From: DASUPK01 sp963804595
GTDB taxonomy: Bacteria; Actinomycetota; Thermoleophilia; Solirubrobacterales; 70-9
Direction of reading: 5' to 3'
NCBI GenBank assembly: GCA_963804595.1
Contig: CAWDQZ010000019.1
Coordinates: 124,001 to 188,000 of the forward strand
Length of the DNA: 64,000 nucleotides
Made by a program: the position numbers and the translations under genes. This document shows positions 16,423-24,993 of the stretch, in pieces. Every line of letters starts with the position of its first letter. Positions within the stretch are counted from its first letter, which is position 1. Below the pieces are notes generated by a model. It searched no databases. It was not told the DNA's origin and worked only from the letters and a program-made list of their open reading frames with translations.

Positions 16423-17106
16423 ATGCGCTGGGCCCGTCTGGTCCTACTCGCTTGCCTTGCCGGGTCCATCACCGGGCTCGTCGCGCTGCCGTCCGCGGCG
16501 GGGGCGAAGAAGCGCACGGCGACGCTCAACGAGTGCGTCAGCACGGCGGTCGCCATCCCCGACGGCCCGCCGGACGGCAGCACCGTCCCCAATCCTGCGG
16601 GCTACGTCGCCATGCCGATTCGGATTCCGAAGTACAAGGGCAAGCCCCAGGACGGGGTGATCACAGCGTTCCAATCCGTTGGCGTCCGGATCTCGCACAC
16701 CGATGACGGTGACCTCTCGCTCTTCCTGGTTTCGCCGGGCGGGAGGGCGGTGGCCCTCGCCACGTATCGCGACCAGAGCTCCAACAGGGACAGCTCGGGC
16801 GAGCCCTCCCCCAGCGGCGACGGCTATGGCCAGGGGCCCATGAACTGCTCGGGATCGCTGGTGCACTTCGGCGATGGCTTTTCGACGTCCATCACCACAC
16901 CCGGCAACAAGGGGCTCGACGCGCCGATCACCGGCTCGTTCACTCCGGAGCAGCCGCTGAGCACCTTTGTCGGCGGTCCCGCGAGCGGGTTCTGGACGCT
17001 GATCGTCCAGGACGTGCAGGCGGGCGACGTCGGTCAGATCAACGCCCTCTCCCTGAACTTCACCTACAGCTACAAGGCCAAGAAGAAGAAGAAGAAGAGG
17101 CGATAG
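16423..17106 (+). CDS. secreted protein with a proprotein-convertase-type P domain
   Basis: A 227-residue exported protein: signal peptide 1-28 (RWARLVLLACLAGSITGLVALPSAAGA). Residues 55-220 then resemble the P/Homo-B beta-sandwich domain found next to subtilisin-like proteases: VGVRISHTDDGDLSLFLVSPGG (about 84-105), a Cys pair, and GPASGFWTLIVQDVQAGDVGQINALSLNF (about 187-215). No protease domain is present, so it may serve as a surface or adhesion module. The C-terminus ends in an unusual run of Lys and Arg (about 217-227), encoded by repeated AAG codons. The next gene, an alpha/beta hydrolase, starts 2 bases after the stop, so they are probably cotranscribed. Confidence 0.82.
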   Translation: MRWARLVLLACLAGSITGLVALPSAAGAKKRTATLNECVSTAVAIPDGPPDGSTVPNPAGYVAMPIRIPKYKGKPQDGVITAFQSVGVRISHTDDGDLSLFLVSPGGRAVALATYRDQSSNRDSSGEPSPSGDGYGQGPMNCSGSLVHFGDGFSTSITTPGNKGLDAPITGSFTPEQPLSTFVGGPASGFWTLIVQDVQAGDVGQINALSLNFTYSYKAKKKKKKRR

Positions 17107-17108
17107 CG

Positions 17109-17978
17109 GTGGGGCTGCCCACCCGTGTGGCCGCGTGGCGTGAGCGGGGAAGGGACGAGGATTTCGACGGACGGCGGATTCACCTCTTCGACCGCGACGG
17201 CCAGGGCCCGCTCCTGCTCTTCCTGCACGGGTTTCCGTCCAGCTCATATGACTGGCGGCTGCTTCTCGATCGCTCAGGCGGACACGCCGCCCTGGCACCC
17301 GACTTCCTCGGCTTCGGGCTCTCCGAGAAGCCGCGCGACCACGACTACACCCTGCACTGGCAGGCCGACATGGTCGAGGAGCTCGTTCGCCGTCGGGATT
17401 CCAGCCCCGTCTTCATCGTCGCCCACGACATGGGCACCTCGGTCGCGACCGAGCTGTTGGCACGCGACCTCGACGGCTCGCTCGACATGGAGCTTGCCGG
17501 TTGCCTGCTGCTCAACGGCTCGATGGTCCAGGACGCCGCCAGCCCCACGCTGGGGCAGCGGCTGCTGCGCAGCGCCGTCGGCCCGCTCTTCTCGCGTCTC
17601 TCCAGCGAGCGCTTCTTCCGCCAGCAGTTCGGCTCGATCTTCTCTCCGGACCACCCGCTCACGGACGAGGAGGCGGAGGACCAGTGGGCCCTGATCTGCG
17701 CGGACGGTGGCCGCACGCTCGCCCACAAGACGATCCGCTACATGGAGGAGCGCTTCCGCCACGCCGAGCGCTGGCACGGTGCGCTCACGAACTGGCCGGA
17801 GCCGCTCTGGCTGGCTTGGGGGATGCTCGATCCGGTGGCGACGGAGAACGTCCTAAAAGCGGTCGTGGAGCTGCGGCCGGCGGCGGAAGTGACCCGGTTC
17901 GAGGACCTCGGGCACTATCCGCAGATCGAGGATCCCGAGCGGGTTGCGGTCGTCCTACGGGCGTCGCTTCCCGCCTGA
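17109..17978 (+). CDS. alpha/beta hydrolase, dehalogenase/epoxide-hydrolase-like
   Basis: A 289-residue alpha/beta hydrolase. The oxyanion-hole motif is HGFPSSSYDW (40-49), the nucleophile appears to be Asp107 in VAHDMGTSVA, the acid may be in AWGMLDPVA (about 240) and the His is in DLGHYPQIEDP (about 264). An Asp nucleophile fits epoxide or haloalkane substrates. The sequence near residue 76-82 (DHDYTLHWQADM) resembles mesoderm-specific-transcript-type hydrolases. GTG 17109 follows the secreted P-domain gene by 2 bases. It has no signal peptide, so it should act in the cytoplasm although its partner is exported. Confidence 0.86.
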   Translation: MGLPTRVAAWRERGRDEDFDGRRIHLFDRDGQGPLLLFLHGFPSSSYDWRLLLDRSGGHAALAPDFLGFGLSEKPRDHDYTLHWQADMVEELVRRRDSSPVFIVAHDMGTSVATELLARDLDGSLDMELAGCLLLNGSMVQDAASPTLGQRLLRSAVGPLFSRLSSERFFRQQFGSIFSPDHPLTDEEAEDQWALICADGGRTLAHKTIRYMEERFRHAERWHGALTNWPEPLWLAWGMLDPVATENVLKAVVELRPAAEVTRFEDLGHYPQIEDPERVAVVLRASLPA

Positions 17979-17987
17979 AAAACGCCC

Positions 17988-18016
17988 TCGACCAGCTTTC
18001 GGGGCGGCGCTATACT
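17988..18016 (+). promoter_or_regulatory. promoter for greA-lysS
   Basis: TCGACC (17988-17993) and a near-perfect -10 box TATACT (18011-18016) are separated by 17 bases, placing the start near 18023. The leader to the greA TTG start is about 110 bases and GC-rich with an ATTTTT stretch at 18065-18071. Confidence 0.6.
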
Positions 18017-18133
18017 GGCGCGCTCGCCCGGACCGGCCGTGAGTTCGCTTCGCGTCGGTGCGGGTCATTTTTCGCCGCAGAGCAGGGTTTTTGGGCGGCG
18101 AGCAAAACCCCGAAAAGAAGGAATCGAGGAGAG

Positions 18134-18613
18134 TTGGCACGCGAGACACTGATCACCCCGGAGGGACTCGAGAAGCTCAAGGAGGAACTCGAGTACCTGG
18201 AGAACGACAAGCGCCGCGAGGTTGCTGATCGCATCAAGCAGGCGCGGGAGTTCGGGGACATCGCGGAGAACTCCGAGTACGACGACGCGAAGAACGAGCA
18301 GGCGATGCTCGAGCAGCGCATCGCGTCGCTGCAGGACCGCCTGCGGCGGGCTGCGGTGATCGACAACAAGCACCTCGACACCGAGACCGTCGGTGTCGGC
18401 GCTGTCGTCCACGTGAAGGACCAGAAGTCCGGCAAGTCCCAGAAGTTCCAGATCGTCGGATCCGCCGAGGCCGACCCGACCGAGCACAAGCTCTCGAACG
18501 AGTCGCCGATCGGCAAGGCGCTGCTCGGCAGCAAGAAGAACGAGGTCGTGACAGTCGAGACACCGCGCGGCCCGAAGAAGAAGCTCAAGATCACCAAGAT
18601 CGAGGCCTCCTAG
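18134..18613 (+). CDS. greA: transcription elongation factor GreA
   Basis: Rescues backtracked RNA polymerase by stimulating cleavage of the nascent RNA. The TTG at 18134, preceded by the Shine-Dalgarno sequence GAGGAGA, gives 159 residues, the standard length. The N-terminal coiled coil holds LITPEGLEKLKEELEYLE and the tip acidic pair in REFGDIAENSEYDDAKNEQA (Asp and Glu, about 41-60). The C-terminal FKBP-like domain contains GSAEADP and the family signature SNESPIGKALLGSKKNEVV. A promoter lies about 110 bases upstream. lysS follows after 38 bases, a common actinobacterial pairing. Confidence 0.96.
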   Translation: MARETLITPEGLEKLKEELEYLENDKRREVADRIKQAREFGDIAENSEYDDAKNEQAMLEQRIASLQDRLRRAAVIDNKHLDTETVGVGAVVHVKDQKSGKSQKFQIVGSAEADPTEHKLSNESPIGKALLGSKKNEVVTVETPRGPKKKLKITKIEAS

Positions 18614-18651
18614 CGGCGACCCGCTCTGGCGAAGCCGCATAGGCTGCGGCC

Positions 18652-20115
18652 GTGACTGACGAGCAGTCCGACCTGCTCGCCGAGAGGCGGGTGAAGCTCC
18701 AGCGGCTGCGCGAAGCCGGCATCGAGCCCTACCCGCACGCCTTTCCGGACCGCACCGAGATTGCCGCGGTCAGGGAGGCGCATCCGGATCTCGACCCGGG
18801 GGAGGAGACCGGCGATCGCTACCGCGTTGCCGGCCGCCTTACGGCGAAGCGCGGGCACGGCAAGGCGTCCTTCCTCGACCTGAGGGACGGCACCGGCCAG
18901 ATCCAGATCCAGGCGCGGGTCGACGAGCTGGGCGACGACGCCTACGACGGCCTGATCTCGCTGGACGTCGGGGACATCATCGGCATCGAGGGAACCGTCT
19001 TCGCCTCGAAGAGGGGCGAGCTCACGATCAGGGCCGAGGCCTGGGAGCTGCTCTCGAAGTCACTGCGCCCGCCGCCCGAGAAGTTCCACGGCCTCGAGGA
19101 CGTCGAGACGCGGTACCGGCGCCGTGAGCTCGACCTGATGGCGAACGAGGAGAGCCGCGAGCTCTTCCGGAAGCGGAACCAGACGATCTCCGCCGTACGC
19201 CGCTGGCTGGACTCGCGCGGGTTCGTGGAGGTCGAGACGCCGGTGCTCCAGCCGCTCTACGGCGGCGCGCTCGCGCGCCCGTTCACCACGCACCACAATG
19301 CTCTCGACCGCGACCTCTACCTGAGGATCGCCACCGAGCTCTACCTCAAGCGGCTGGTCGTCGGCGGGGTCGACAAGGTCTACGAGCTCGGCAAGGACTT
19401 CCGGAACGAGGGGATCTCCCACAAGCACAACCCCGAGTTCACGATGCTCGAGTGGTACGAGGCCTACGCGGACTACAACGATGTGGCCGAGGAGCTGGAG
19501 GCGCTGGTCTCAGATGTCGGCAGGGAGGTGCTCGGAACCACCAAGGTGGAGCGCGAGGCCGAGACCATCGATCTGGCGCCCCCATGGCGCCGGGTGACGC
19601 TGCGGGACGCGATCAGGGAGCGGACGGGTATCGACGTCATGGAGCATCCGACGCGGGAGCAGCTGGCGGCGGCGATGGGGTCCGAGCCCGACCCGAACGA
19701 GGGCTGGGGCAAGCTGGTCGACGGCCTGCTCTCCAAGGAGGTCGAGCCCACGTTGATCCAGCCCACCTTCGTCATCGACTACCCGGTCGAGCTCTCGCCG
19801 TTTGCAAAGCGCCACCGCAGCGAGGAGGGGCTGGTTGAGCGCTGGGAGGCCTTCGTCGGTGGGATCGAGATCTCGAACGCGTTCACCGAGCTCAACGATC
19901 CCGACGAGCAGCGCCGCCGATTCGAGGAGCAGGCCGAGGAGCACGCCCGCGGCGATGAGGAGACCCAACCCTACGACGAGGTCTTCGTCGAGTCGCTCGA
20001 GCAGGGGATGCCGCCGACCGGCGGCGTGGGCCTCGGCATCGACCGCCTCGTGATGATCCTGACCGGGGCTAAGAGCCTGCGAGAGGTGGTGCTCTTCCCG
20101 GCGATGCGGAGCTAG
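18652..20115 (+). CDS. lysS: lysyl-tRNA synthetase, class II
   Basis: Charges tRNA-Lys with lysine. The 487-residue protein has an N-terminal OB-fold anticodon domain (VAGRLTAKRGHGKASFLDLRDGTGQIQIQ, about 62-90) and a class II catalytic core. Motif 1 lies around FLxxRGFVEVETPVL (about 185), motif 2 at GKDFRNEGISHKHNPEFTMLEWY (about 246-268), and motif 3 at GGVGLGIDRLVMILTG (about 459-474). YGGALARPF is the lysine-site loop. GTG start, 38 bases after greA. The length agrees with bacterial LysS (about 490-510), slightly shortened at the N-terminus. Confidence 0.97.
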   Translation: MTDEQSDLLAERRVKLQRLREAGIEPYPHAFPDRTEIAAVREAHPDLDPGEETGDRYRVAGRLTAKRGHGKASFLDLRDGTGQIQIQARVDELGDDAYDGLISLDVGDIIGIEGTVFASKRGELTIRAEAWELLSKSLRPPPEKFHGLEDVETRYRRRELDLMANEESRELFRKRNQTISAVRRWLDSRGFVEVETPVLQPLYGGALARPFTTHHNALDRDLYLRIATELYLKRLVVGGVDKVYELGKDFRNEGISHKHNPEFTMLEWYEAYADYNDVAEELEALVSDVGREVLGTTKVEREAETIDLAPPWRRVTLRDAIRERTGIDVMEHPTREQLAAAMGSEPDPNEGWGKLVDGLLSKEVEPTLIQPTFVIDYPVELSPFAKRHRSEEGLVERWEAFVGGIEISNAFTELNDPDEQRRRFEEQAEEHARGDEETQPYDEVFVESLEQGMPPTGGVGLGIDRLVMILTGAKSLREVVLFPAMRS

Positions 20116-20185
20116 CCGCCCCGGGGAACTCGAAAACCAGCAATGAAGGGGTGAGAACCGAGGGCTTGCGGACTTATGCATCCAC

Positions 20186-21046
20186 GTGGATGCAGAACTC
20201 CGCAAGAGCGGCCTGGATGCCGCAATCGCTTGGATTGCCGCGCGCCAGCACGGAGTGGTCTCACTCGCCCAGCTCGAGCAGGTGGGTATCCACCGACAGG
20301 GACGGAGCACCCGCCTGAGACGTGGGCGTCTACACCGCGTTCATCGTTCGGTGTTCGCTGTCGGCCACCGCGGCCTGAGCCCCGAGGGCCACTGGATGGC
20401 CGCCGTCCTGGCGGCCGGCCCTGACGCCTTCCTCAGCCACACAAGCGCCGCGGCGCTCTGGGGGATCTTCCCGGCTCGCAGAAGCGGGGCGTCCGGCCGC
20501 ATGCGGTTCCCAATCCAAGTCACTGTTCGCAGGCACGCCGAAAACCGTCGCGGCATCCGGGTCCATCGCTCGCGAACGCTTAGGTCCACCCAGACCACCA
20601 TGCACTGCGGCATCCCAGTGACGACCCCTTCGAGGACCCTCGCCGACCTGCGCCGCGATCTTCCTCAGCCGCAGTTCGCAGCGGCACTCCGAGAGGCGGA
20701 GTACCTCCGATTGCACATCGCCAGGGAGCTCGACCCAGACCACACTCGCAGCGAGCTCGAGTCCCGGTTCTTCGCGATCTGCCGTCGACATCGCCTCCCT
20801 CGCCCCACCGTGAACGCATCGGTGGGGCCCTTCATCGTCGACTTTCTCTGGCGCGATTGCGACCTGATCGCCGAGCTCGACGGATACCGGGCCCACAGCA
20901 GCCGCTCGGCGTTCGAAGCCGATCGCGCCCGCGACGTGGAGTTGCGGCTGCTTGGCTACGAGGTCGTTCGCTTCACCTGGCGCCAGGTCACGGGCCACCC
21001 ACGAGACGTCGTGCGGGCGCTGCGCCGGTTGACGTCAGCGGGCTAG
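20186..21046 (+). CDS. AbiEi-antitoxin-like HTH / DUF559 (Vsr-like nuclease fold) protein
   Basis: A 286-residue protein of a type common and often multicopy in actinobacteria. Residues 8-60 are a winged-helix domain like the N-terminus of AbiEi antitoxins (VSLAQLEQVGIHRQGRSTRLRRGRLHRVHRSVFAVGH). Residues 80-150 contain SHTSAAALWGI and VHRSRTL. Residues 185-280 resemble DUF559/Vsr-like endonuclease folds: FIVDFLWRDCDLIAELDGYRAH with Asp and Glu/Asp positions, then DRARDVELRLLGYEVVRFTWRQV. No partner toxin gene is adjacent. Codon use is less GC-biased than in the flanking lysS and clpC, which may indicate transfer. Whether it is a nuclease, a regulator or an orphan defence component is unknown. 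Confidence 0.8.
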   Translation: MDAELRKSGLDAAIAWIAARQHGVVSLAQLEQVGIHRQGRSTRLRRGRLHRVHRSVFAVGHRGLSPEGHWMAAVLAAGPDAFLSHTSAAALWGIFPARRSGASGRMRFPIQVTVRRHAENRRGIRVHRSRTLRSTQTTMHCGIPVTTPSRTLADLRRDLPQPQFAAALREAEYLRLHIARELDPDHTRSELESRFFAICRRHRLPRPTVNASVGPFIVDFLWRDCDLIAELDGYRAHSSRSAFEADRARDVELRLLGYEVVRFTWRQVTGHPRDVVRALRRLTSAG

Positions 21047-21378
21047 TTCGCGGCTGCTTCCGGCTCCGGCCCGGATTCGCCGTCCTCGCCGACTTCCGTC
21101 ACCTTCGCATCGGCCGGCGCTGCCATCCGGTCTTCGCCCGGCTCGCCGGTCCCGGCACTCGCTCGGATCACCCGGAAGCCCCAGATGAACGGGATCGAGA
21201 CGAGGGCGACGACCGCTGCGATCGCGGCCCACGCAATCAGCGCACCGAGCCCCTCTCGCGCCCCGTGCTCGCTCCAGACGCGGATCGCCCAGCCGATCCA
21301 AGCGCAGACGAGCAAGGCGCCGACGATGATCCCGGCGACCAGCCAGGGATTCCGCCCCCAGGTCCGTAGCCGATCCAC
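21043..21378 (-). CDS. small two-helix membrane protein
   Basis: A 111-residue protein with two hydrophobic segments, about residues 11-31 (PWLVAGIIVGALLVCAWIGWA) and 44-68 (GALIAWAAIAAVVALVSIPFIW), joined by a short charged loop, and an acidic Pro/Glu-rich C-terminal tail (80-111). It is probably in the cytoplasmic membrane. No family is recognised. It converges with the DUF559 gene, the two stop codons overlapping by 4 bases. Confidence 0.7.
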   Translation of the reverse strand: MDRLRTWGRNPWLVAGIIVGALLVCAWIGWAIRVWSEHGAREGLGALIAWAAIAAVVALVSIPFIWGFRVIRASAGTGEPGEDRMAAPADAKVTEVGEDGESGPEPEAAAN

Positions 21379-21616
21379 GGGCGCAAGGTACCGCTCCGCG
21401 CGGCGCGTTGAGGCGGGCTACCCACTCTCGGCGAGTGGAATAACCCGGTTCCGATCTGCGGTCTTGGGCGGTGGTCGGCCGGTCCAGGGATCAGCAGTCT
21501 TTCGGCATGTTCCGGAAGAGCATCACCTCACGGATTCCGGGAGTCATGATGCGCTCCCGGGCAAAGCCAGATGCCGCCGACCTGTCATTTCCGCACCTTG
21601 CAGGGAGTTCACTTCT

Positions 21617-21635
21617 CACGCACGGAACGTGCGTG
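21617..21635. promoter_or_regulatory. inverted repeat, candidate operator of clpC
   Basis: CACGCAC (21617-21623), 5-base spacer GGAAC, GTGCGTG (21629-21635): a perfect 7-bp dyad whose right arm overlaps the expected -35 position of the clpC promoter. It does not match the CtsR heptad repeat or the ClgR consensus GTTCGC-N5-GCGAAC, so the regulator is unknown. Confidence 0.45.
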
Positions 21636-21654
21636 GCCGGGGAAACCCCCTGGC

Positions 21655-21660
21655 TATACT
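21655..21660 (+). promoter_or_regulatory. -10 box of the clpC promoter
   Basis: TATACT is a near-consensus -10 element. The -35 region (about 21632-21637) has no good match, so the promoter may need an activator or an alternative sigma factor. Transcription would begin near 21667, leaving a leader of about 185 bases. Confidence 0.5.
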
Positions 21661-21852
21661 CTTGCTTCGCCGTCCCCGACAGAACCGGAGGTCAAATCAA
21701 AGGATCGGCAAGCAGGAGCCGATACGGATTGGACCCCCGGGGAATCTGCGTCCCCTGACCCATACGACTTGACGACTTAACCGAGAGCCAATCGACCGAC
21801 CGCAACGTAAGACCAACCGGACTGATTGATAGACCAGAGGGCAGCTGACTGA

Positions 21853-24444
21853 ATGTTCGAGAGATTCACTGAGAGAGCCCGCCAGGTAGTCGTCCTCGCC
21901 CAAGAGGAGGCGCGGACTCTCAAGCACAACTACATCGGCACCGAGCACATCCTGCTGGGGCTCCTCCGCGAGGAGGAGGGCCTGGCGGCACGGGTGCTCG
22001 AGTCCCTGGACATCACCGTCGAGCGCGTGCGGTCGCAGGTCGTCCGCATCGTCGGCTCCGGCGAGGAGGTCACCGCGGGCCAGATCCCGTTCACGCCGCG
22101 CGCCAAGAAGGTCCTCGAGCTCGCGCTCCGCGAGGCGCTGAGCCTGGGCCACAACTACATCGGCACCGAGCACATCCTGCTCGGCCTGGTCCGCGAGAAC
22201 GAGGGGGTCGCCGCGCGCATCCTGCTCGACTTCGACGCGGACTCCGAGAAGATCCGCAACGAGGTCATCCGCATGCTCTCCGGCCCCGGCGGTCGCCGTC
22301 AGGGCGCCGGCGCGGCCGGCGGCGAGGGCAAGAAGTCCTCGAAGCTGCTCGACCAGTTCGGCCGCAACCTGACCAAGCTCGCCGCCGAGGGCAAGCTCGA
22401 CCCCGTCATCGGCCGCGAGATCGAGATCGAGCGGATCATGCAGATCCTCTCTCGCCGCACGAAGAACAACCCGGTGCTGCTGGGCGAGCCTGGCGTCGGC
22501 AAGACCGCCGTGGTGGAGGGCCTGGCGGCCCGGATCACCAACGGCGAGGTCCCCGAGCTGCTCAAGAACAAGCAGATCTATACGCTCGACCTGGCCGCCC
22601 TGGTCGCGGGCTCCAAGTACCGGGGTGAGTTCGAGGAGCGCCTCAAGAAGGTGATGAAGGAGATCACCCAGCGCGGCGACATCATCCTCTTCATCGACGA
22701 GCTCCACAACCTCGTCGGCGCCGGTGCCGCCGAGGGCGCGATCGACGCCGCTTCGATCCTGAAGCCGGCTCTCGCGCGCGGCGAGCTGCAGACGATCGGT
22801 GCCACCACGCTCGACGAGTACCGCAAGTACCTCGAGCGGGACTCCGCCCTGGAGCGCCGCTTCCAGCAGATCAAGGTCGAGCAGCCCTCCACCGAGGAGA
22901 CAGTGAAGATCCTCGAGGGCCTGCGCGAGCGCTACGAGCAGCACCACCGGGTGAAGATCACCGACGAGGCCCTCGAGGCCGCCGCCGAGCTCGCCGACCG
23001 CTACATCTCCGACCGATTCCTGCCGGACAAGGCAATCGACCTGGTCGACGAGGCCGCCTCCCGCATGCGCATCAAGTCGATGACGCAGCCGCCCGTCTAT
23101 CGCGATCTCGAGGAGGAGATCGAGACGACGCGGCGCGAGAAGGAGGCCGCGATCGACGCCCAGGAGTTCGAGAAGGCCGCCAATCTGCGCGACCAGGAGC
23201 GCCGCCTCACCAACAAGAAGAAGGAGCTCGAGCACGAGTGGACCTCGGGCGAAGGTGGCGAGCGCCCGGAGGTCGGCGAGGAGGAGATCGCCGACATCGT
23301 CGCGATGTGGACCGGCATCCCCGTCTTCAAGCTCACCGAGGCGGAGTCGAAGAAGCTCGTCCGCATGGAGGACGAGCTGCACAAGCGCGTCATCGGCCAG
23401 GAGCCGGCGATCACCGCCGTCTCCAAGGCGATCCGCCGCTCACGGGCCGGGATCAAGGACCCCAAGCGCCCGGCCGGCTCGTTCATCTTCCTGGGCCCCT
23501 CGGGCGTCGGCAAGACCGAGCTCGCCCGAACGCTCGCCGAGTTCCTGTTCGGCGACGAGGAGGCGATGGTCCGGATCGACATGTCGGAGTACATGGAGAA
23601 GCACGCCGTCTCGCGCCTGGTCGGATCGCCCCCCGGGTACATCGGCTACGACGAGGGCGGCCAGCTCACCGAGGCCGTGCGGCGCAAGCCCTACTCGGTG
23701 CTGCTGCTCGACGAGATCGAGAAGGCCCACCCCGATGTCTTCAACATTCTCCTGCAGATCCTCGAGGACGGCAGGCTCACCGACGCCCAGGGACGGACGG
23801 TCGACTTCCGCAACTCGATCGTGATCATGACCTCGAACATCGGCGCCCAGGACATCGCCCGCAACACGCCCCTCGGCTTCGCGATCTCCGATGAGACCGG
23901 CGTCACCTATGAGGACATGAAGTCGCGGATCATGGGCGACCTGAAGAAGGTGTTCCGGCCCGAGTTCCTGAACCGGATCGACGAGGTGATCGTCTTCCAC
24001 AAGCTGGCCAAGGACGAGATCATGGAGATCGTCGACCTGATGGTCGACCGCGTCCGCACCCAGGTGGCCGAGCATGAGCTCCAGCTCGATCTCTCCAAGG
24101 AGGCCAAGGAGCTGCTCGTCGACAAGGGCTGGGATCCGGCGATGGGCGCACGCCCGCTGCGCCGGGCGATCCAGCGCTACGTCGAGGACCCGCTCGCCGA
24201 CGAGGTCCTGAGAGCCGGCGAGATGACGCCGGGCTCGACGGTCCAGGTGGAGCGGGATCCGAAGGGCGACGAGGAGGATCACCCGCTGAAGCTGACCATC
24301 GTCAAGCCGCGTAAGCGCCCGGCGAAGAAGAAGAGCGAGCCGGAGAAGGTCGGCGTAGGCGTCGGCAAGAAGAGCGACGACGGCGACGAGGACTCCGGCA
24401 ACGGCGGCGAGCCCGAGGCTTCGGGCGACGGCGACAAGTCCTAG
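21853..24444 (+). CDS. clpC: ATP-dependent Clp protease ATPase subunit ClpC
   Basis: A Hsp100 unfoldase that feeds proteins to ClpP. The 863-residue protein has two N-terminal Clp-N repeats (HNYIGTEHILLGLLREEEG at about 18-36 and a copy at about 97-115). AAA-1 has Walker A GEPGVGKT at about 211 and Walker B IILFIDELHN. The middle domain contains a UVR motif (about 416-455), which distinguishes ClpC from ClpB/ClpA. AAA-2 has Walker A GPSGVGKT at about 547. The ClpP-binding region with PLGF follows (about 673), then a Lys/Gly/Asp-rich tail (from about 820). It has its own long leader. The adaptor genes ctsR, mcsA and mcsB, which precede clpC in Firmicutes, are absent. Confidence 0.97.
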   Translation: MFERFTERARQVVVLAQEEARTLKHNYIGTEHILLGLLREEEGLAARVLESLDITVERVRSQVVRIVGSGEEVTAGQIPFTPRAKKVLELALREALSLGHNYIGTEHILLGLVRENEGVAARILLDFDADSEKIRNEVIRMLSGPGGRRQGAGAAGGEGKKSSKLLDQFGRNLTKLAAEGKLDPVIGREIEIERIMQILSRRTKNNPVLLGEPGVGKTAVVEGLAARITNGEVPELLKNKQIYTLDLAALVAGSKYRGEFEERLKKVMKEITQRGDIILFIDELHNLVGAGAAEGAIDAASILKPALARGELQTIGATTLDEYRKYLERDSALERRFQQIKVEQPSTEETVKILEGLRERYEQHHRVKITDEALEAAAELADRYISDRFLPDKAIDLVDEAASRMRIKSMTQPPVYRDLEEEIETTRREKEAAIDAQEFEKAANLRDQERRLTNKKKELEHEWTSGEGGERPEVGEEEIADIVAMWTGIPVFKLTEAESKKLVRMEDELHKRVIGQEPAITAVSKAIRRSRAGIKDPKRPAGSFIFLGPSGVGKTELARTLAEFLFGDEEAMVRIDMSEYMEKHAVSRLVGSPPGYIGYDEGGQLTEAVRRKPYSVLLLDEIEKAHPDVFNILLQILEDGRLTDAQGRTVDFRNSIVIMTSNIGAQDIARNTPLGFAISDETGVTYEDMKSRIMGDLKKVFRPEFLNRIDEVIVFHKLAKDEIMEIVDLMVDRVRTQVAEHELQLDLSKEAKELLVDKGWDPAMGARPLRRAIQRYVEDPLADEVLRAGEMTPGSTVQVERDPKGDEEDHPLKLTIVKPRKRPAKKKSEPEKVGVGVGKKSDDGDEDSGNGGEPEASGDGDKS

Positions 24445-24457
24445 GTTCTGAGCCCGC

Positions 24458-24838
24458 TCAACTGGGCGCGTCGAGTGCCGACCGGAGGGCCCCGAGGTCG
24501 GGCGCTCCGAAGACGACGCGATTCTGCGTGGCTATGTAGACCAGGTCGAGGTTGACCCCGGCCTGGGCGATCTTGCGCGCCAGGTCCGCCAGTACCCCGG
24601 GGCGATCCTCGACGTTGACCACGACGACCTCGCGCTCGCGGGTCACCGCGAGGTGAGAGATCGTCAGTGCGTGCTTCACCGCCTCGGCGTGGGGGACGAG
24701 AATGTGCAACTCGGCACGGTCGCCGGGGCCCACGCAGGTGGCGGCGGCGATATTCACGCCGGCGTCACTGATCGCGGCCGCGACCTGAGCGAGCGCCCCG
24801 GGGGAGTTCTCGATGTCGATGACCAGATCGACCGTCAT
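24458..24838 (-). CDS. tandem ACT-domain protein
   Basis: A 126-residue protein consisting of two ACT-like ligand-binding domains: residues 2-60 (VDLVIDIENSPGALAQVAAAISDAGVNIAAATCV) and 70-123 (VVVNVEDRPGVLADLARKIAQAGVNLDLVYIATQNRVVFG). ACT pairs usually bind amino acids and regulate enzymes or transcription. No catalytic domain is attached, so it is a stand-alone sensor. It converges on clpC with 13 bases between stops. Confidence 0.85.
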   Translation of the reverse strand: MTVDLVIDIENSPGALAQVAAAISDAGVNIAAATCVGPGDRAELHILVPHAEAVKHALTISHLAVTREREVVVVNVEDRPGVLADLARKIAQAGVNLDLVYIATQNRVVFGAPDLGALRSALDAPS

Positions 24839-24993
24839 CTGCGCCGTGCCGCAGTGAGCCTACTCCTTGCTGCGAGTCGCTTGCAGCTGTGACCCTTCCT
24901 CACTAGCTACTCATTTGCAGGGATTTTCTGATCCGCCCTCGCGGGTTCGGCGCAGTTCCGTCCACTGACCGAGGGCCGGATCGGCGGCGGCTC

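Larger units (their letters stand above)
21379..21852. other. long intergenic region upstream of clpC
   Basis: This 474-base gap holds the clpC control region: a perfect 7-bp inverted repeat (21617-21635), a -10 box at 21655 and a leader of about 185 bases. On the minus strand a small open frame of 42 codons (21491-21619) is present. I see no tRNA, known riboswitch core or transposon end. Bases 21379-21480 show nothing recognisable. Confidence 0.6.

Noticed and set aside
17083..17103. AAG repeat suggestive of a microsatellite
   Set aside because: It simply encodes the Lys-rich C-terminus of the P-domain protein, with no copy-number or flanking repeat evidence for an independent element.
21697..23382. 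A 561-codon minus-strand open frame
   Set aside because: Antisense to clpC, Leu/Asp/Gly-rich and without recognisable motifs; a shadow frame caused by codon bias.
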